Below, piece by piece: positions 1-6,590 of a DNA stretch of 12,413 nucleotides. Source of the DNA: Lentisphaeria bacterium (GTDB taxonomy: Bacteria; Verrucomicrobiota; Lentisphaeria; Oligosphaerales; Oligosphaeraceae); NCBI GenBank assembly GCA_016287975.1, contig JAEEXV010000215.1:1-12413 (forward strand). Reading direction: 5' to 3'. Made by a program: the position numbers and the translations under genes. Each line of letters starts with the position of its first letter. The first letter of the stretch is position 1. The notes beneath the pieces were generated by a model that saw nothing but the letters and a program-made list of their open reading frames with translations, did no database searches and had not been told where the DNA came from.

Positions 1-339
1 ATCACCGCCGCCCACGCCCTCGGCGTCCCCCACTGGCGCATCCTCCTCAGGCACATCCTCCCCAACGTCCTCCACGTCGTCCTCATCACCACCGTCCTGC
101 GCTTCTCCTCCGAGGTCCTCGCCGAAGCCGTCCTCACCTACCTCGGCATCGGCGTCGGCGCCGACACCATGTCCTGGGGCACCATGATCAACGACGCCCG
201 CTCCGAACTCACCCGATCCCCCGTCATCTGGTGGAAACTCGCCGCCGCATTCACCTTCATGCTCGGACTCGTCCTCCCCGCCAACATCTTCGGGGACGCC
301 GTCCGCGACGCCCTCGACCCACGTCTCCGAACCCAGTGA
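1..339 (+). CDS. DppC/OppC-type ABC transporter permease, C-terminal part (5' end outside window)
   Basis: The first base is already inside an open frame that runs to a TGA at 337-339, leaving the last 112 residues. Residues about 3-21 (AHALGVPHWRILLRHILPN) are the cytoplasmic EAA-type loop that docks on the ABC ATPase. They are followed by membrane segments and by a YLGIGVG...SWGTMINDAR block and an NIFGDAVRDALDPRLR end, which are characteristic of the inner-membrane DppC/OppC subunits of peptide/nickel-type importers. Such importers can carry peptides, oligosaccharides or nickel, and the substrate cannot be read from this fragment. The next gene, a secreted DUF4838 protein, starts 7 bases after the stop, so the two are probably co-transcribed. 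That slightly favours a glycan-derived substrate (inference). Confidence 0.9.
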   Translation: MTAAHALGVPHWRILLRHILPNVLHVVLITTVLRFSSEVLAEAVLTYLGIGVGADTMSWGTMINDARSELTRSPVIWWKLAAAFTFMLGLVLPANIFGDAVRDALDPRLRTQ

Positions 340-346
340 ATTTCTC

Positions 347-2605
347 ATGAAAAGCCTCCTGCTCCCGCTTGTCCTCGTTTCCGCCCTGGCCTCCGCCGCG
401 CAAATCATCGTCGCCCCCGACGCGCCGCCAGCCGAACAGACCGCCGCGCGCGAACTCGCCAAATACCTGAATCTCATCTCAGGCGGAAACCCCGCCTTCC
501 GCATCGCCTCCGCCGCCGACGCCAAGGACGGCGGCCCCGTGCTCCACGTCGGGCAAGGCCCCGCCGCCCTGCGCGCCCTCGGCCTCGCCTCCTGGAAGGA
601 ACTGCGTCCAGACGAGGTCCTCTACTGCGTCCAGGGCCGCGAGGCCTGGCTCGCGGGCGCCGCCCCGCGCGGCACGCTCTACGCCGTCTACGAATTCCTG
701 GAGCGCGAATACGGGGTGCGCTTCTACACCAGCGAGGACGAACTGGTGCCGCGGCGCGTCCCCTTCCGCCTCCCCAAGTCTGGCACCAGGCACCGCTACG
801 CGCCCCCCTTCCTGCAGCGCTGCCCCGCCTATTTCACGGTCGCGGCCAGTCCCGCCTTCGCCGCAAAACTGCGCTGCAACCACTTCAACGGCCCCAAGGA
901 AGCCGCCTGGGGAGGCAGCGACGAACTCATCGGCTGGTGCCACACGCTCGCCCAGTTCCTGCCCGCGGAGACCTATTTCGCCCGCCATCCGGAATGGTAT
1001 TCGATGCGCGACGGACGCCGCCAGGGCGGCCCCGTCTTCCAGATGTGCCTCACCAACCGCGCCATGCGACGGGAACTCGTCCGCGTGGTGCGCGAACGCC
1101 TCAAGGCCAATCCCGGCAGCCACATCATCTCCGTCTCCCAGAACGACAACTTGAACTGGTGCCAATGCCCTGACTGCGAGGCCTTCGTCCGACGCCACGG
1201 CAACCAGACCGACCTCCTGATCGACTGCGTCAACGAGGTCGCCGCCGCCATCGCCCAGGACTTCCCTGAGGTCTTTTGCGAAACCCTCGCCTACCAGTAC
1301 ACCCGCCAGCCCCCCCGCATCGTCCGCCCCCGCCCCAATGTCGCCATACGGTACTGCACCGGCGAGGCCGCCTCCTTCGCACCCATCGACTCCCCCCGCA
1401 ACGCCGCCCTGGCCCGCGACCTCAAGGCCTGGCGCAAAATCGCCAGCCACATGATGATCTGGAACTATCTGGCCACCTTCGGACGCTACTACATCCCCCA
1501 TCCCAACTGGGAATGCCTCGACCACGACGTGCGCCTCTTCCGCGACTGCCACGCCATCTCCGTCTTCGAACAGGGCGCCTTCAACCACACTGGACGCGCC
1601 GCCGACCTCGCCGACCTGCGCGCCTACGTCGTCGCACGCCTCCTCTGGAACCCCGACCTCTCCGCACAAACACTCATCCAGGAATTCGTGTCCCATCACT
1701 ACGGCCCCGCCGCCCCCTGCGTGTTCGCCTATCTCGACGGCGTCGCCGACGCCGCACGCCGCCATCCCGACTGTCTGGACAACTGCGGCACCACGACCAC
1801 CGACAACTGGCTTGACGCCCCCACCCGCGCCCGCCTCTGGGCCGACATGTTCGCGGGCGTCGAGAAATTCGCCCGCGACCCGGTCTACGGACCGCGCCTG
1901 GCCATCGCCGCCCTCCCCATCACCATGGACCTCCTCGACCATCCGCACCTGCTGACTCCCCCGCCGGAATCCCGCCTCGCCCCGCTGCGCCGCGCCCAGC
2001 CCCTGGAACTCCTCGACTTCTGCGAAAAATACCTGGAACTCGCAGGGGCCTCGCAACTCAACGAAGGCCTGACCCTGAACGCACGCAGTTGGCTGGCCAG
2101 CCATCGGGAGCGGTTCGGACGCCCCTCGGGGCCCAACCTACCCTCTGAAGGCCCGCGCCCCCCGGAACTGCCCCCGCGGCAAACGTGGTGGGGCTGGAAT
2201 GCCGAGACCGTCGGACGCCTCATCTCCCCATCCCCCCGCACCATCGCCCTCGACGCCGATCCCGCCGCCGTCGGCGGCAAGGCGGTCCGCATGCCCGCCA
2301 TCCATCACGAGTGGTATCTCCAGATGGCACGCCTCCCCGCCGGACGCTACGAACTCTGCCTCACCGTCCGCTGCACCCTCAAGCCAGGCCATCCCGCCCA
2401 CGGCGACGCCCTCACCTGCGGCAACCACCCCTTCGGCCCCAACCGCGCCGTCTCCGCGGCCGCGCTCGCAGGCCCTGGCTACAAACTCATCCGCCTCGGC
2501 CCCAGCGACATCGCCAACGCGGAGTGCATCTATTGCGCCCCCGTCGTCAACCCCAACGTCGAGTCCGTCTGGATCGACCGCCTGATCCTCCTGCCCATCC
2601 AATAG
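347..2605 (+). CDS. Secreted DUF4838 domain-containing protein, probable carbohydrate-active enzyme
   Basis: This is a 752-residue protein with a signal peptide at residues 1-18 (hydrophobic core, then ASA-A/Q as the likely cleavage site), so it is exported. Residues 19-145 resemble the small N-terminal alpha/beta domain found in front of GH67/GH20-type catalytic domains, including the block APRGTLYAVYEFLEREYGVR at 107-126. DUF4838 covers roughly 170-480, with HPEWYSM..G, SVSQNDN (262-268) and a CQCPDC cysteine cluster (272-277) that could bind metal. Residues about 610-752 look like a beta-rich C-terminal module, possibly carbohydrate-binding. The family is thought to act on glycans, but its reaction is not established. 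I see no Shine-Dalgarno sequence. The start lies 7 bases after the upstream permease stop, which suggests translational coupling. The family call is firm; the enzymatic role is inference. Confidence 0.88.
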   Translation: MKSLLLPLVLVSALASAAQIIVAPDAPPAEQTAARELAKYLNLISGGNPAFRIASAADAKDGGPVLHVGQGPAALRALGLASWKELRPDEVLYCVQGREAWLAGAAPRGTLYAVYEFLEREYGVRFYTSEDELVPRRVPFRLPKSGTRHRYAPPFLQRCPAYFTVAASPAFAAKLRCNHFNGPKEAAWGGSDELIGWCHTLAQFLPAETYFARHPEWYSMRDGRRQGGPVFQMCLTNRAMRRELVRVVRERLKANPGSHIISVSQNDNLNWCQCPDCEAFVRRHGNQTDLLIDCVNEVAAAIAQDFPEVFCETLAYQYTRQPPRIVRPRPNVAIRYCTGEAASFAPIDSPRNAALARDLKAWRKIASHMMIWNYLATFGRYYIPHPNWECLDHDVRLFRDCHAISVFEQGAFNHTGRAADLADLRAYVVARLLWNPDLSAQTLIQEFVSHHYGPAAPCVFAYLDGVADAARRHPDCLDNCGTTTTDNWLDAPTRARLWADMFAGVEKFARDPVYGPRLAIAALPITMDLLDHPHLLTPPPESRLAPLRRAQPLELLDFCEKYLELAGASQLNEGLTLNARSWLASHRERFGRPSGPNLPSEGPRPPELPPRQTWWGWNAETVGRLISPSPRTIALDADPAAVGGKAVRMPAIHHEWYLQMARLPAGRYELCLTVRCTLKPGHPAHGDALTCGNHPFGPNRAVSAAALAGPGYKLIRLGPSDIANAECIYCAPVVNPNVESVWIDRLILLPIQ

Positions 2606-2805
2606 CCCCCTCGCCACCCCGACGCCCTCCCAACCCAGGGCCGATTCCCCCGCCCCAGACGCTTTCCAGGGCGTGCCGGCGCGCCTCGCTCATCCCTGGC
2701 GAAACCGCCCTCCCAATCGCCTGGCGCTGGCTCCAGCGCGCCGACTTCAAGCCCGATCTCTCCATCGCCGCCAATCCCTCTCGCGATTTCCTCCGTTTTT
2801 CTCCA

Positions 2806-2883
2806 GGAACCGTGGGTTCCGCCCGTGCCTGCGGCACCCGCTGCACCCACTTCTGCATTCGGGTCGCCGCTGCGCGGCCACCC
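2806..2883. repeat. Cluster of three triloop hairpins (candidate interspersed repeat or structured RNA)
   Basis: There are three inverted repeats in a row. GGAACC (2806-2811) pairs with GGTTCC (2815-2820) around GTG. GTGCC (2825-2829) pairs with GGCAC (2833-2837) around TGC. GGGT-C-GCCGC (2861-2870) pairs with GCGGC-C-ACCC (2874-2883) around TGC, with one C/C mismatch. An alternative longer fold pairs GTGGGT (2812-2817) with ACCCAC (2845-2850) and encloses the second hairpin. The pattern resembles the short palindromic units that recur between genes in many bacterial genomes, but only one copy lies in this window, so repetition is unproven. No open frame or known RNA family is recognisable. 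Confidence 0.5.
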
Positions 2884-2885
2884 CT

Positions 2886-2915
2886 CTGAATAGTTCCTCC
2901 CATTTTCAGTTTTTT
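2886..2915 (+). terminator. Weak candidate rho-independent terminator
   Basis: CTGAA (2886-2890) can pair with TTCAG (2905-2909) across a 14-base loop, and six T residues (2910-2915) follow directly. The stem is short and AT-containing, so on its own it would be a poor terminator. The strong hairpin at 2861-2883 just upstream may contribute. The position, between the DUF4838 gene and a gene with its own good ribosome binding site, is right for ending the upstream transcript. Confidence 0.25.
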
Positions 2916-2949
2916 CGTCCTTTTCCCCCGCACAATTCCCTTCACGCAT

Positions 2950-2960
2950 TACTTTATAGG
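2950..2960 (+). promoter_or_regulatory. Possible -10 region for the six-gene operon
   Basis: The AT-rich patch TACTTTATAGG contains TATAGG (2955-2960), which matches four of six bases of the sigma-70 -10 consensus. No convincing -35 hexamer lies 16-18 bases upstream. The placement fits a start of transcription about 30 bases before the ATG at 3001, but the motif is too weak to be more than a candidate. Confidence 0.22.
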
Positions 2961-2983
2961 CGAGGGCGGGGTCACCGTCAAAC

Positions 2984-2994
2984 AGGGAGGAAAG
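2984..2994 (+). promoter_or_regulatory. Strong ribosome binding site for the kinase-BON gene
   Basis: AGGGAGGAAAG carries a full GGAGG core (2986-2990) ten bases before the ATG at 3001. It is the clearest Shine-Dalgarno sequence in the window and fixes this start. The downstream genes of the same unit lack a comparable site, in keeping with their overlapping or near-overlapping starts. Confidence 0.8.
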
Positions 2995-3000
2995 AACACC

Positions 3001-3825
3001 ATGGCGATCATCACCATTGCACGAGAACTGGGAGCCTGGGGCGAAAACGCCCGACAGCTCCTCGCCAAACGGCTCAACGCCACCCTCATCGACAAGAACG
3101 TCATCGAATCCCGCCTCGACCACCACGGCCTCGACGAGAAACTCCTCCAGCGCTATGACGAGCGCAAGCCAGGATTCTTCTCGTCCTTCTCCGCCGACCA
3201 GGACATCTATCTGCTGTTCCTCAAGACCGTGATGCTGGAAGCCGCCGACCAGGGCCCCGCCATCATCCTCGGACGCGGCGGAAACGTCCTGATGGGCGAC
3301 CTGCCGAACTGCGTCCGCATCCGCCTCGTCGCCCCGCCGCAGGTCCGCATCGCCCGCATCTGCCACGAATACGAGTGCGACGAGGCGACCGCCACCAAGC
3401 TGATGCGCAAATGCGACGAGGACCGCGCTAGATTCTGCCACTTCCACTTCAACGCCGCTTGGGCCGACGCCTCCCAGTACGACCTCACCATCAACACGGG
3501 AAAACTCTCCGACGAACAGCTCGTCGACCTCATCGCCTCCATCGCCGCGCACGTGACGCCCGAGGCGGAAAGCAAGACCGCGCGCATCGTCAAGAACCGA
3601 CTCCTCGCCCAGCGCGTCGTCAAGCACATCTTCCTCACCAGGAAACTCTCCCTCGCGTTCCTCGAAGTGACCGCCGACGACAACGGCAAGGTCACCCTCC
3701 AGGGCGCCACCTCCACCCCAGGCGTCGCCCGACAGGCGGGGGACGCCGCCCGCGAAGTCGAGGGCGTGACCGATGTCGACAACCACATCCAGGTCGCCAT
3801 CGAACTCTCCCATGGACACCTCTGA
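3001..3825 (+). CDS. Cytidylate-kinase-like protein with C-terminal BON domain
   Basis: The product has 274 residues. Residues 1-185 match the cytidylate-kinase-like family (Cytidylate_kin2 type): ITIARELGAWGENARQLLAK at the N terminus in the nucleotide-binding position, IILGRGGN at 88-95, a basic LID-like stretch around 112-143 and DLTINTGKLS at 161-170. The N-terminal loop is not a classical GxxGxGKS/T P-loop, so nucleoside-monophosphate kinase activity is uncertain. Residues about 193-268 form a BON domain (VTLQGATSTPGVARQAGDAA, then VEGVTDVDNHI), a fold usually linked to membrane, phospholipid or ligand binding. No signal peptide is visible, so it is probably cytoplasmic. It heads a tight operon, and its last 14 bases overlap the next gene. 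The domain calls are good; the cellular role is unknown. Confidence 0.85.
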   Translation: MAIITIARELGAWGENARQLLAKRLNATLIDKNVIESRLDHHGLDEKLLQRYDERKPGFFSSFSADQDIYLLFLKTVMLEAADQGPAIILGRGGNVLMGDLPNCVRIRLVAPPQVRIARICHEYECDEATATKLMRKCDEDRARFCHFHFNAAWADASQYDLTINTGKLSDEQLVDLIASIAAHVTPEAESKTARIVKNRLLAQRVVKHIFLTRKLSLAFLEVTADDNGKVTLQGATSTPGVARQAGDAAREVEGVTDVDNHIQVAIELSHGHL

Positions 3826-4636
3826 TCCAGGCGACTTCCTCCGCCTCCGAGGAAAGCACATCCTCCTCACTGGCATCGCCAACCGCCGCAGCATCGCCGC
3901 CGCCGTGCTCGCCGTGCTGCGCGAGGCGGGCGCGAAGCCCGTCTGCGTCTTCAAGGACGCGGCCCTCCTCGAAAAGAACCGCCCCCTCGTCGGCGACGAC
4001 ACCCCCGCCCTCGTCTGCGACGTCGCCGACGAAGCGCAGATGGCGCGACTGCCCGAGGCCGTCGCCGAAACCCTGCCAGGCCCCCTCGACGGCCTCGTCC
4101 ACTCCATCGCATTCGCCAACTACTCCGAGGGCCTCCGCCCCTTCCACGACATCCCGCGCGCGGACTTCCTGCAGGCCATCGACATCTCCTGCTTCTCGCT
4201 GCTGCGCCTCTGCCACCACCTCAAGGACTCCTTCTCGCCCGCGGCCTCCATCGTCACCCTCTCCATCTCCACCACGCGCATGGCCGCCGAAAGCTACGGC
4301 TACATGGGGCCAGTCAAGGCCGCCCTCGACTCCAGCGTCGTCTTCCTCGCCAAGTCCCTCACCGCCGCCGTCTCGCCAGATCTGCGCGTCAACGCCGTCG
4401 GCGCCAGCCCCCTCAAGACCAGCGCCTCCGCGGGAATCCCAGGGTATGTCGACGCATACCTCTACGCCGAAAAGGCGACCCTGCGCCACCGCGCCCTCGA
4501 AACCGCCGAGGCCGCCAATGTTGTGGCATTCCTCCTCTCGCCGCGCTCCAGCGGCATCAACGCCCAGACCGTCACCGTAGACTGCGGCATGGCCTGCAAC
4601 TACTTCGACGACCAACTCATCCATCCCAAGCCATGA
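3812..4636 (+). CDS. fabI: Enoyl-[acyl-carrier-protein] reductase, FabI-like
   Basis: This 274-residue short-chain dehydrogenase catalyses, by family, the last reduction of each fatty-acid elongation cycle using NAD(P)H. FabI marks are the dinucleotide loop TGIANRRSIA (20-29), CDVAD (69-73), LVHSIAFA (95-102), the Y-x6-K catalytic pair Tyr162/Lys169 in SYGYMGPVK, RVNAVGASPLKT (192-203) and a VDCGM end. The Ile at 152 sits where E. coli FabI has its second active-site tyrosine (Tyr146), a change worth noting. An ATG at 3773 is in frame and would add 13 residues, but it lies deep inside the upstream gene and adds a low-complexity lead, so I prefer 3812, which gives a 14-base overlap. Its TGA overlaps the next ATG (ATGA at 4633-4636), indicating translational coupling. 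Confidence 0.85.
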   Translation: MDTSDPGDFLRLRGKHILLTGIANRRSIAAAVLAVLREAGAKPVCVFKDAALLEKNRPLVGDDTPALVCDVADEAQMARLPEAVAETLPGPLDGLVHSIAFANYSEGLRPFHDIPRADFLQAIDISCFSLLRLCHHLKDSFSPAASIVTLSISTTRMAAESYGYMGPVKAALDSSVVFLAKSLTAAVSPDLRVNAVGASPLKTSASAGIPGYVDAYLYAEKATLRHRALETAEAANVVAFLLSPRSSGINAQTVTVDCGMACNYFDDQLIHPKP

Positions 4637-5829
4637 CTCTCCCCACCCTCGACGAAATCCGGTCGCTCTACCGCGACTACATGCTCCACACCTATAACTT
4701 CGAGATGCCCGTCATCGTCCGCGGTTCAGGCTCCTACGTCTGGGATCTCGAAGGCAAACGCTATCTCGACTTCACCACCGGCATCAGCGTCTGCAGCCTC
4801 GGGCACTGCCCGCCACGCGTCGTCCGCGCCATCTCCGAACAGGCCGCCACCCTCATGCACTGCAGCAACGTCTTCTGCAACGCCAACGGCCCCCGCCTCG
4901 CCAAGAAACTCTCCGACGCCTCCTTCGGCGGCAAGATCTTCTTCGCGAACTCAGGTGCCGAGGCCAACGAGGGCATGATCAAGGCCGCGCGGCTCTGGGG
5001 CAACGCCCACGGCGGACGCAACGAAGTCATCGCATTCAACCAGTCCTTCCACGGCCGCACCCTCGCCACCCTCGCCGCCACGGGACAGCCCGTCTTCCGC
5101 GAAGGCATGGAGCCCGAGGTCCCAGGCTTCCGCTACGCCACCTACAACGACCTGGCCTCCGTCAAGGCCGCCGTCACCGACCGCACCTGCGCCGTGATCG
5201 TCGAGCCCGTCCAGGGCGAAGGCGGCGTCTTCCCCGCCACCCCCGAATTCATCGCGGGGCTGCGCCGCCTCTGCGACGAAAAGGGCTTCCTGCTCCTCCT
5301 CGACGAGGTCCAGACCGGCATGGGCCGCACCGCCAGACTCTTCGCCTACCAGCACTACGGCATCCAGCCCGACGCCCTCTCCACCGCAAAGGCCATCGGC
5401 AACGGCATCCCCCTCGCCGCCTTCGAACTCACCCAGCCGCTTGCCGAACTCTTCAAGCCTGGCATCACCCACGGCTCCACCTTCGGCGGAAACCCCCTCT
5501 CCACCGCCGCAGGACTCGCCGTCATGGAGACCTTCGAACAGGACCACGTCCTCGAAAACGCCGTCTCCATCGCCGCATACCTCCGCACCCACCTTGATCG
5601 CCTCCGCGAAACCCACCCCGCCATCCAGGACATCCGCGGCCTCGGCCTCCTCATCGGAATCCAGCTCGGGGACTGCCTCGCCGACGCCGTCAAGACCTGC
5701 CGCGAACAAGGCCTCCTCGTCCTCACCGCGGGCAAGGGCGTCATGCGCCTCCTGCCCGCCCTCACCGCCTCCCCCGCCGAAGTCGACGAGGCCATCGCCA
5801 TCCTCGACCGCGCCATCCCAAAAGCCTGA
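4633..5829 (+). CDS. argD: Class-III PLP aminotransferase, acetylornithine aminotransferase-like
   Basis: This 398-residue protein has the length and motif order of ArgD-type enzymes, which transfer an amino group between N-acetylornithine and 2-oxoglutarate in arginine synthesis. Visible motifs are [15 protein letters not shown] near the N terminus, [18 protein letters not shown] (cofactor-phosphate loop), [35 protein letters not shown] carrying the aspartate that contacts the PLP ring, and [15 protein letters not shown], whose Lys253 is the Schiff-base lysine. It is followed by [19 protein letters not shown] coupling joins it to the FabI gene. Close relatives act on succinylornithine, ornithine or 4-aminobutyrate, and no other arginine genes are nearby, so the exact substrate is less certain than the family. 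The protein is cytosolic. Confidence 0.84.
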   Translation: MTLPTLDEIRSLYRDYMLHTYNFEMPVIVRGSGSYVWDLEGKRYLDFTTGISVCSLGHCPPRVVRAISEQAATLMHCSNVFCNANGPRLAKKLSDASFGGKIFFANSGAEANEGMIKAARLWGNAHGGRNEVIAFNQSFHGRTLATLAATGQPVFREGMEPEVPGFRYATYNDLASVKAAVTDRTCAVIVEPVQGEGGVFPATPEFIAGLRRLCDEKGFLLLLDEVQTGMGRTARLFAYQHYGIQPDALSTAKAIGNGIPLAAFELTQPLAELFKPGITHGSTFGGNPLSTAAGLAVMETFEQDHVLENAVSIAAYLRTHLDRLRETHPAIQDIRGLGLLIGIQLGDCLADAVKTCREQGLLVLTAGKGVMRLLPALTASPAEVDEAIAILDRAIPKA

Positions 5830-5852
5830 GGCTCCGACACTTCGCATCTATC

Positions 5853-6155
5853 ATGGAAATCTCCTCCAACATCAACGGCACCACGCTCACCGTCGTCCTC
5901 TCCGGGCGCCTGGACACCACTTCCGCCCCCGAACTCTCCGACTACCTCACCGCCCATCGGCAGGACGCCTCCGCCCTGATCCTGGACTTCGAGGGGATCG
6001 ACTACGTCTCCTCCGCAGGGCTGCGAGTCATCCTCGCCACGCGAAAGAGCCTCCCGCAGCCAGGCGCATTCAAACTCATCCATGTCTCCGCAGAAGTCAT
6101 GGAGGTCTTTGAAATGACCGGCTTCGCCGACATCCTCGACATCGAAACCGCGTGA
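5853..6155 (+). CDS. STAS-domain anti-anti-sigma factor (SpoIIAA/RsbV family)
   Basis: This 100-residue protein is a single STAS domain: beta-rich start MEISSNINGTTLTVVLSGRL, then LILDFEGIDYVSSAGLRVIL (42-61) with the serine pair S53/S54 at the conserved phosphoacceptor site, and a C-terminal helix ending GFADILDI. Family members bind an RsbW-type kinase when unphosphorylated, which frees its partner sigma factor. Exactly such a kinase homologue is encoded next, with a 4-base overlap (GTGA at 6152-6155). There is no convincing Shine-Dalgarno sequence before 5853, and the gene lies 23 bases after the aminotransferase stop. Function as half of a partner switch is well supported; the process controlled is unknown. 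Confidence 0.92.
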   Translation: MEISSNINGTTLTVVLSGRLDTTSAPELSDYLTAHRQDASALILDFEGIDYVSSAGLRVILATRKSLPQPGAFKLIHVSAEVMEVFEMTGFADILDIETA

Positions 6156-6586
6156 CCGCCATGCCTGCCATCTCCAGGCAACTCAACCTCGACGCCACCC
6201 AGGACTCCTGGCCCAGGGCCGAGGCATTCCTCGACGACGCGCTCCAGGCCTGCCCTGGTCTCCCCCCGAAGACCGCGCGCCAGTTCACCCTCGCCGCAGA
6301 AGAGGCATACGTCAACGTCGTCAATTATGCATACGCAGAAACCGCCCCGGGCTCCGTCGCCCTCAGCTTCGACTGCGACCAGGCGGCAAGGGCGCTCCAT
6401 CTCGCCATCGAGGACCACGGCATCCCCTACAACCCCCTCGACCGCCCGGACCCCGACCTCCATCTGGACGCCGACCAGCGCCCCATCGGCGGGCTCGGAA
6501 TCTTCCTCGTCCGCCAACTGATGGACAGGGTCGAATACTCCCGACGCGACGACACCAACCGCCTCGAATTCTGGAAGAACTTCTGA
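6152..6586 (+). CDS. RsbW/SpoIIAB-type ATP-binding anti-sigma factor or serine kinase
   Basis: This 144-residue GHKL-fold protein carries the N box (EEAYVNVVNYAY, 50-61), the G1 motif (EDHGIPYNP, Asp88 and Gly90) and the G2 motif (GGLGIFLVRQL, 113-123). Together these are typical of HATPase_c_2 serine kinases that phosphorylate STAS partners and hold sigma factors. I use the GTG at 6152, which overlaps the STAS stop as GTGA. An in-frame ATG at 6161 is an equally reasonable start and would shorten the protein by three residues. Neither has a Shine-Dalgarno sequence. No sigma factor or PP2C phosphatase is encoded in the window, so the rest of the switch must lie elsewhere or the target is not a sigma factor. 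Confidence 0.9.
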   Translation: MTAMPAISRQLNLDATQDSWPRAEAFLDDALQACPGLPPKTARQFTLAAEEAYVNVVNYAYAETAPGSVALSFDCDQAARALHLAIEDHGIPYNPLDRPDPDLHLDADQRPIGGLGIFLVRQLMDRVEYSRRDDTNRLEFWKNF

Positions 6587-6590
6587 ATCC

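Larger units (their letters stand above)
2606..3000. other. Intergenic region with hairpin cluster, T-rich tract and leader of the next operon
   Basis: This is the only stretch over 300 bases without a gene. The first 200 bases are C-rich and show no feature I can name. From 2806 to 2883 come three closely spaced hairpins, each with a three-base loop (listed separately). From 2886 to 2960 the sequence becomes distinctly richer in A and T than the rest of the window, with T runs at 2910-2915 and 2921-2924 and an AT patch at 2950-2958. That is where a terminator for the upstream unit and a promoter for the downstream operon would be expected. Forward open frames cross this region only as continuations of shadow frames, and none looks like a protein. 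Confidence 0.7.

Noticed and set aside
479..2104. Minus-strand open frame of 541 codons opposite the DUF4838 gene
   Set aside because: It is Gly/Val/Ala/Glu-rich with no recognisable domain and is explained by the C-ending codons of the sense gene, which remove stops on the other strand. The sense frame has a signal peptide and family motifs.
2673..3158. Plus-strand frame of 161 codons across the hairpin cluster
   Set aside because: Its codon content is Arg/His/Pro-rich, it runs into the kinase gene in another frame, and the hairpins explain the sequence better than a protein would.
3773..3811. Longer start for the FabI-like protein
   Set aside because: It would overlap the upstream gene by 53 bases and add a Ser/Thr/Pro-rich lead not seen in the family; 3812 fits the usual FabI N terminus better.
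2530..4119. Minus-strand open frame of 529 codons crossing the intergenic region
   Set aside because: It runs across a real intergenic gap and opposite two well-supported genes, has low-complexity composition and no motif, so it is a compositional shadow.
3459..4580. Plus-strand frame of 373 codons overlapping the kinase-BON and FabI genes
   Set aside because: It is Arg/Pro/Ser-rich, spans the junction of two genes with clear motifs in other frames, and has no family resemblance.
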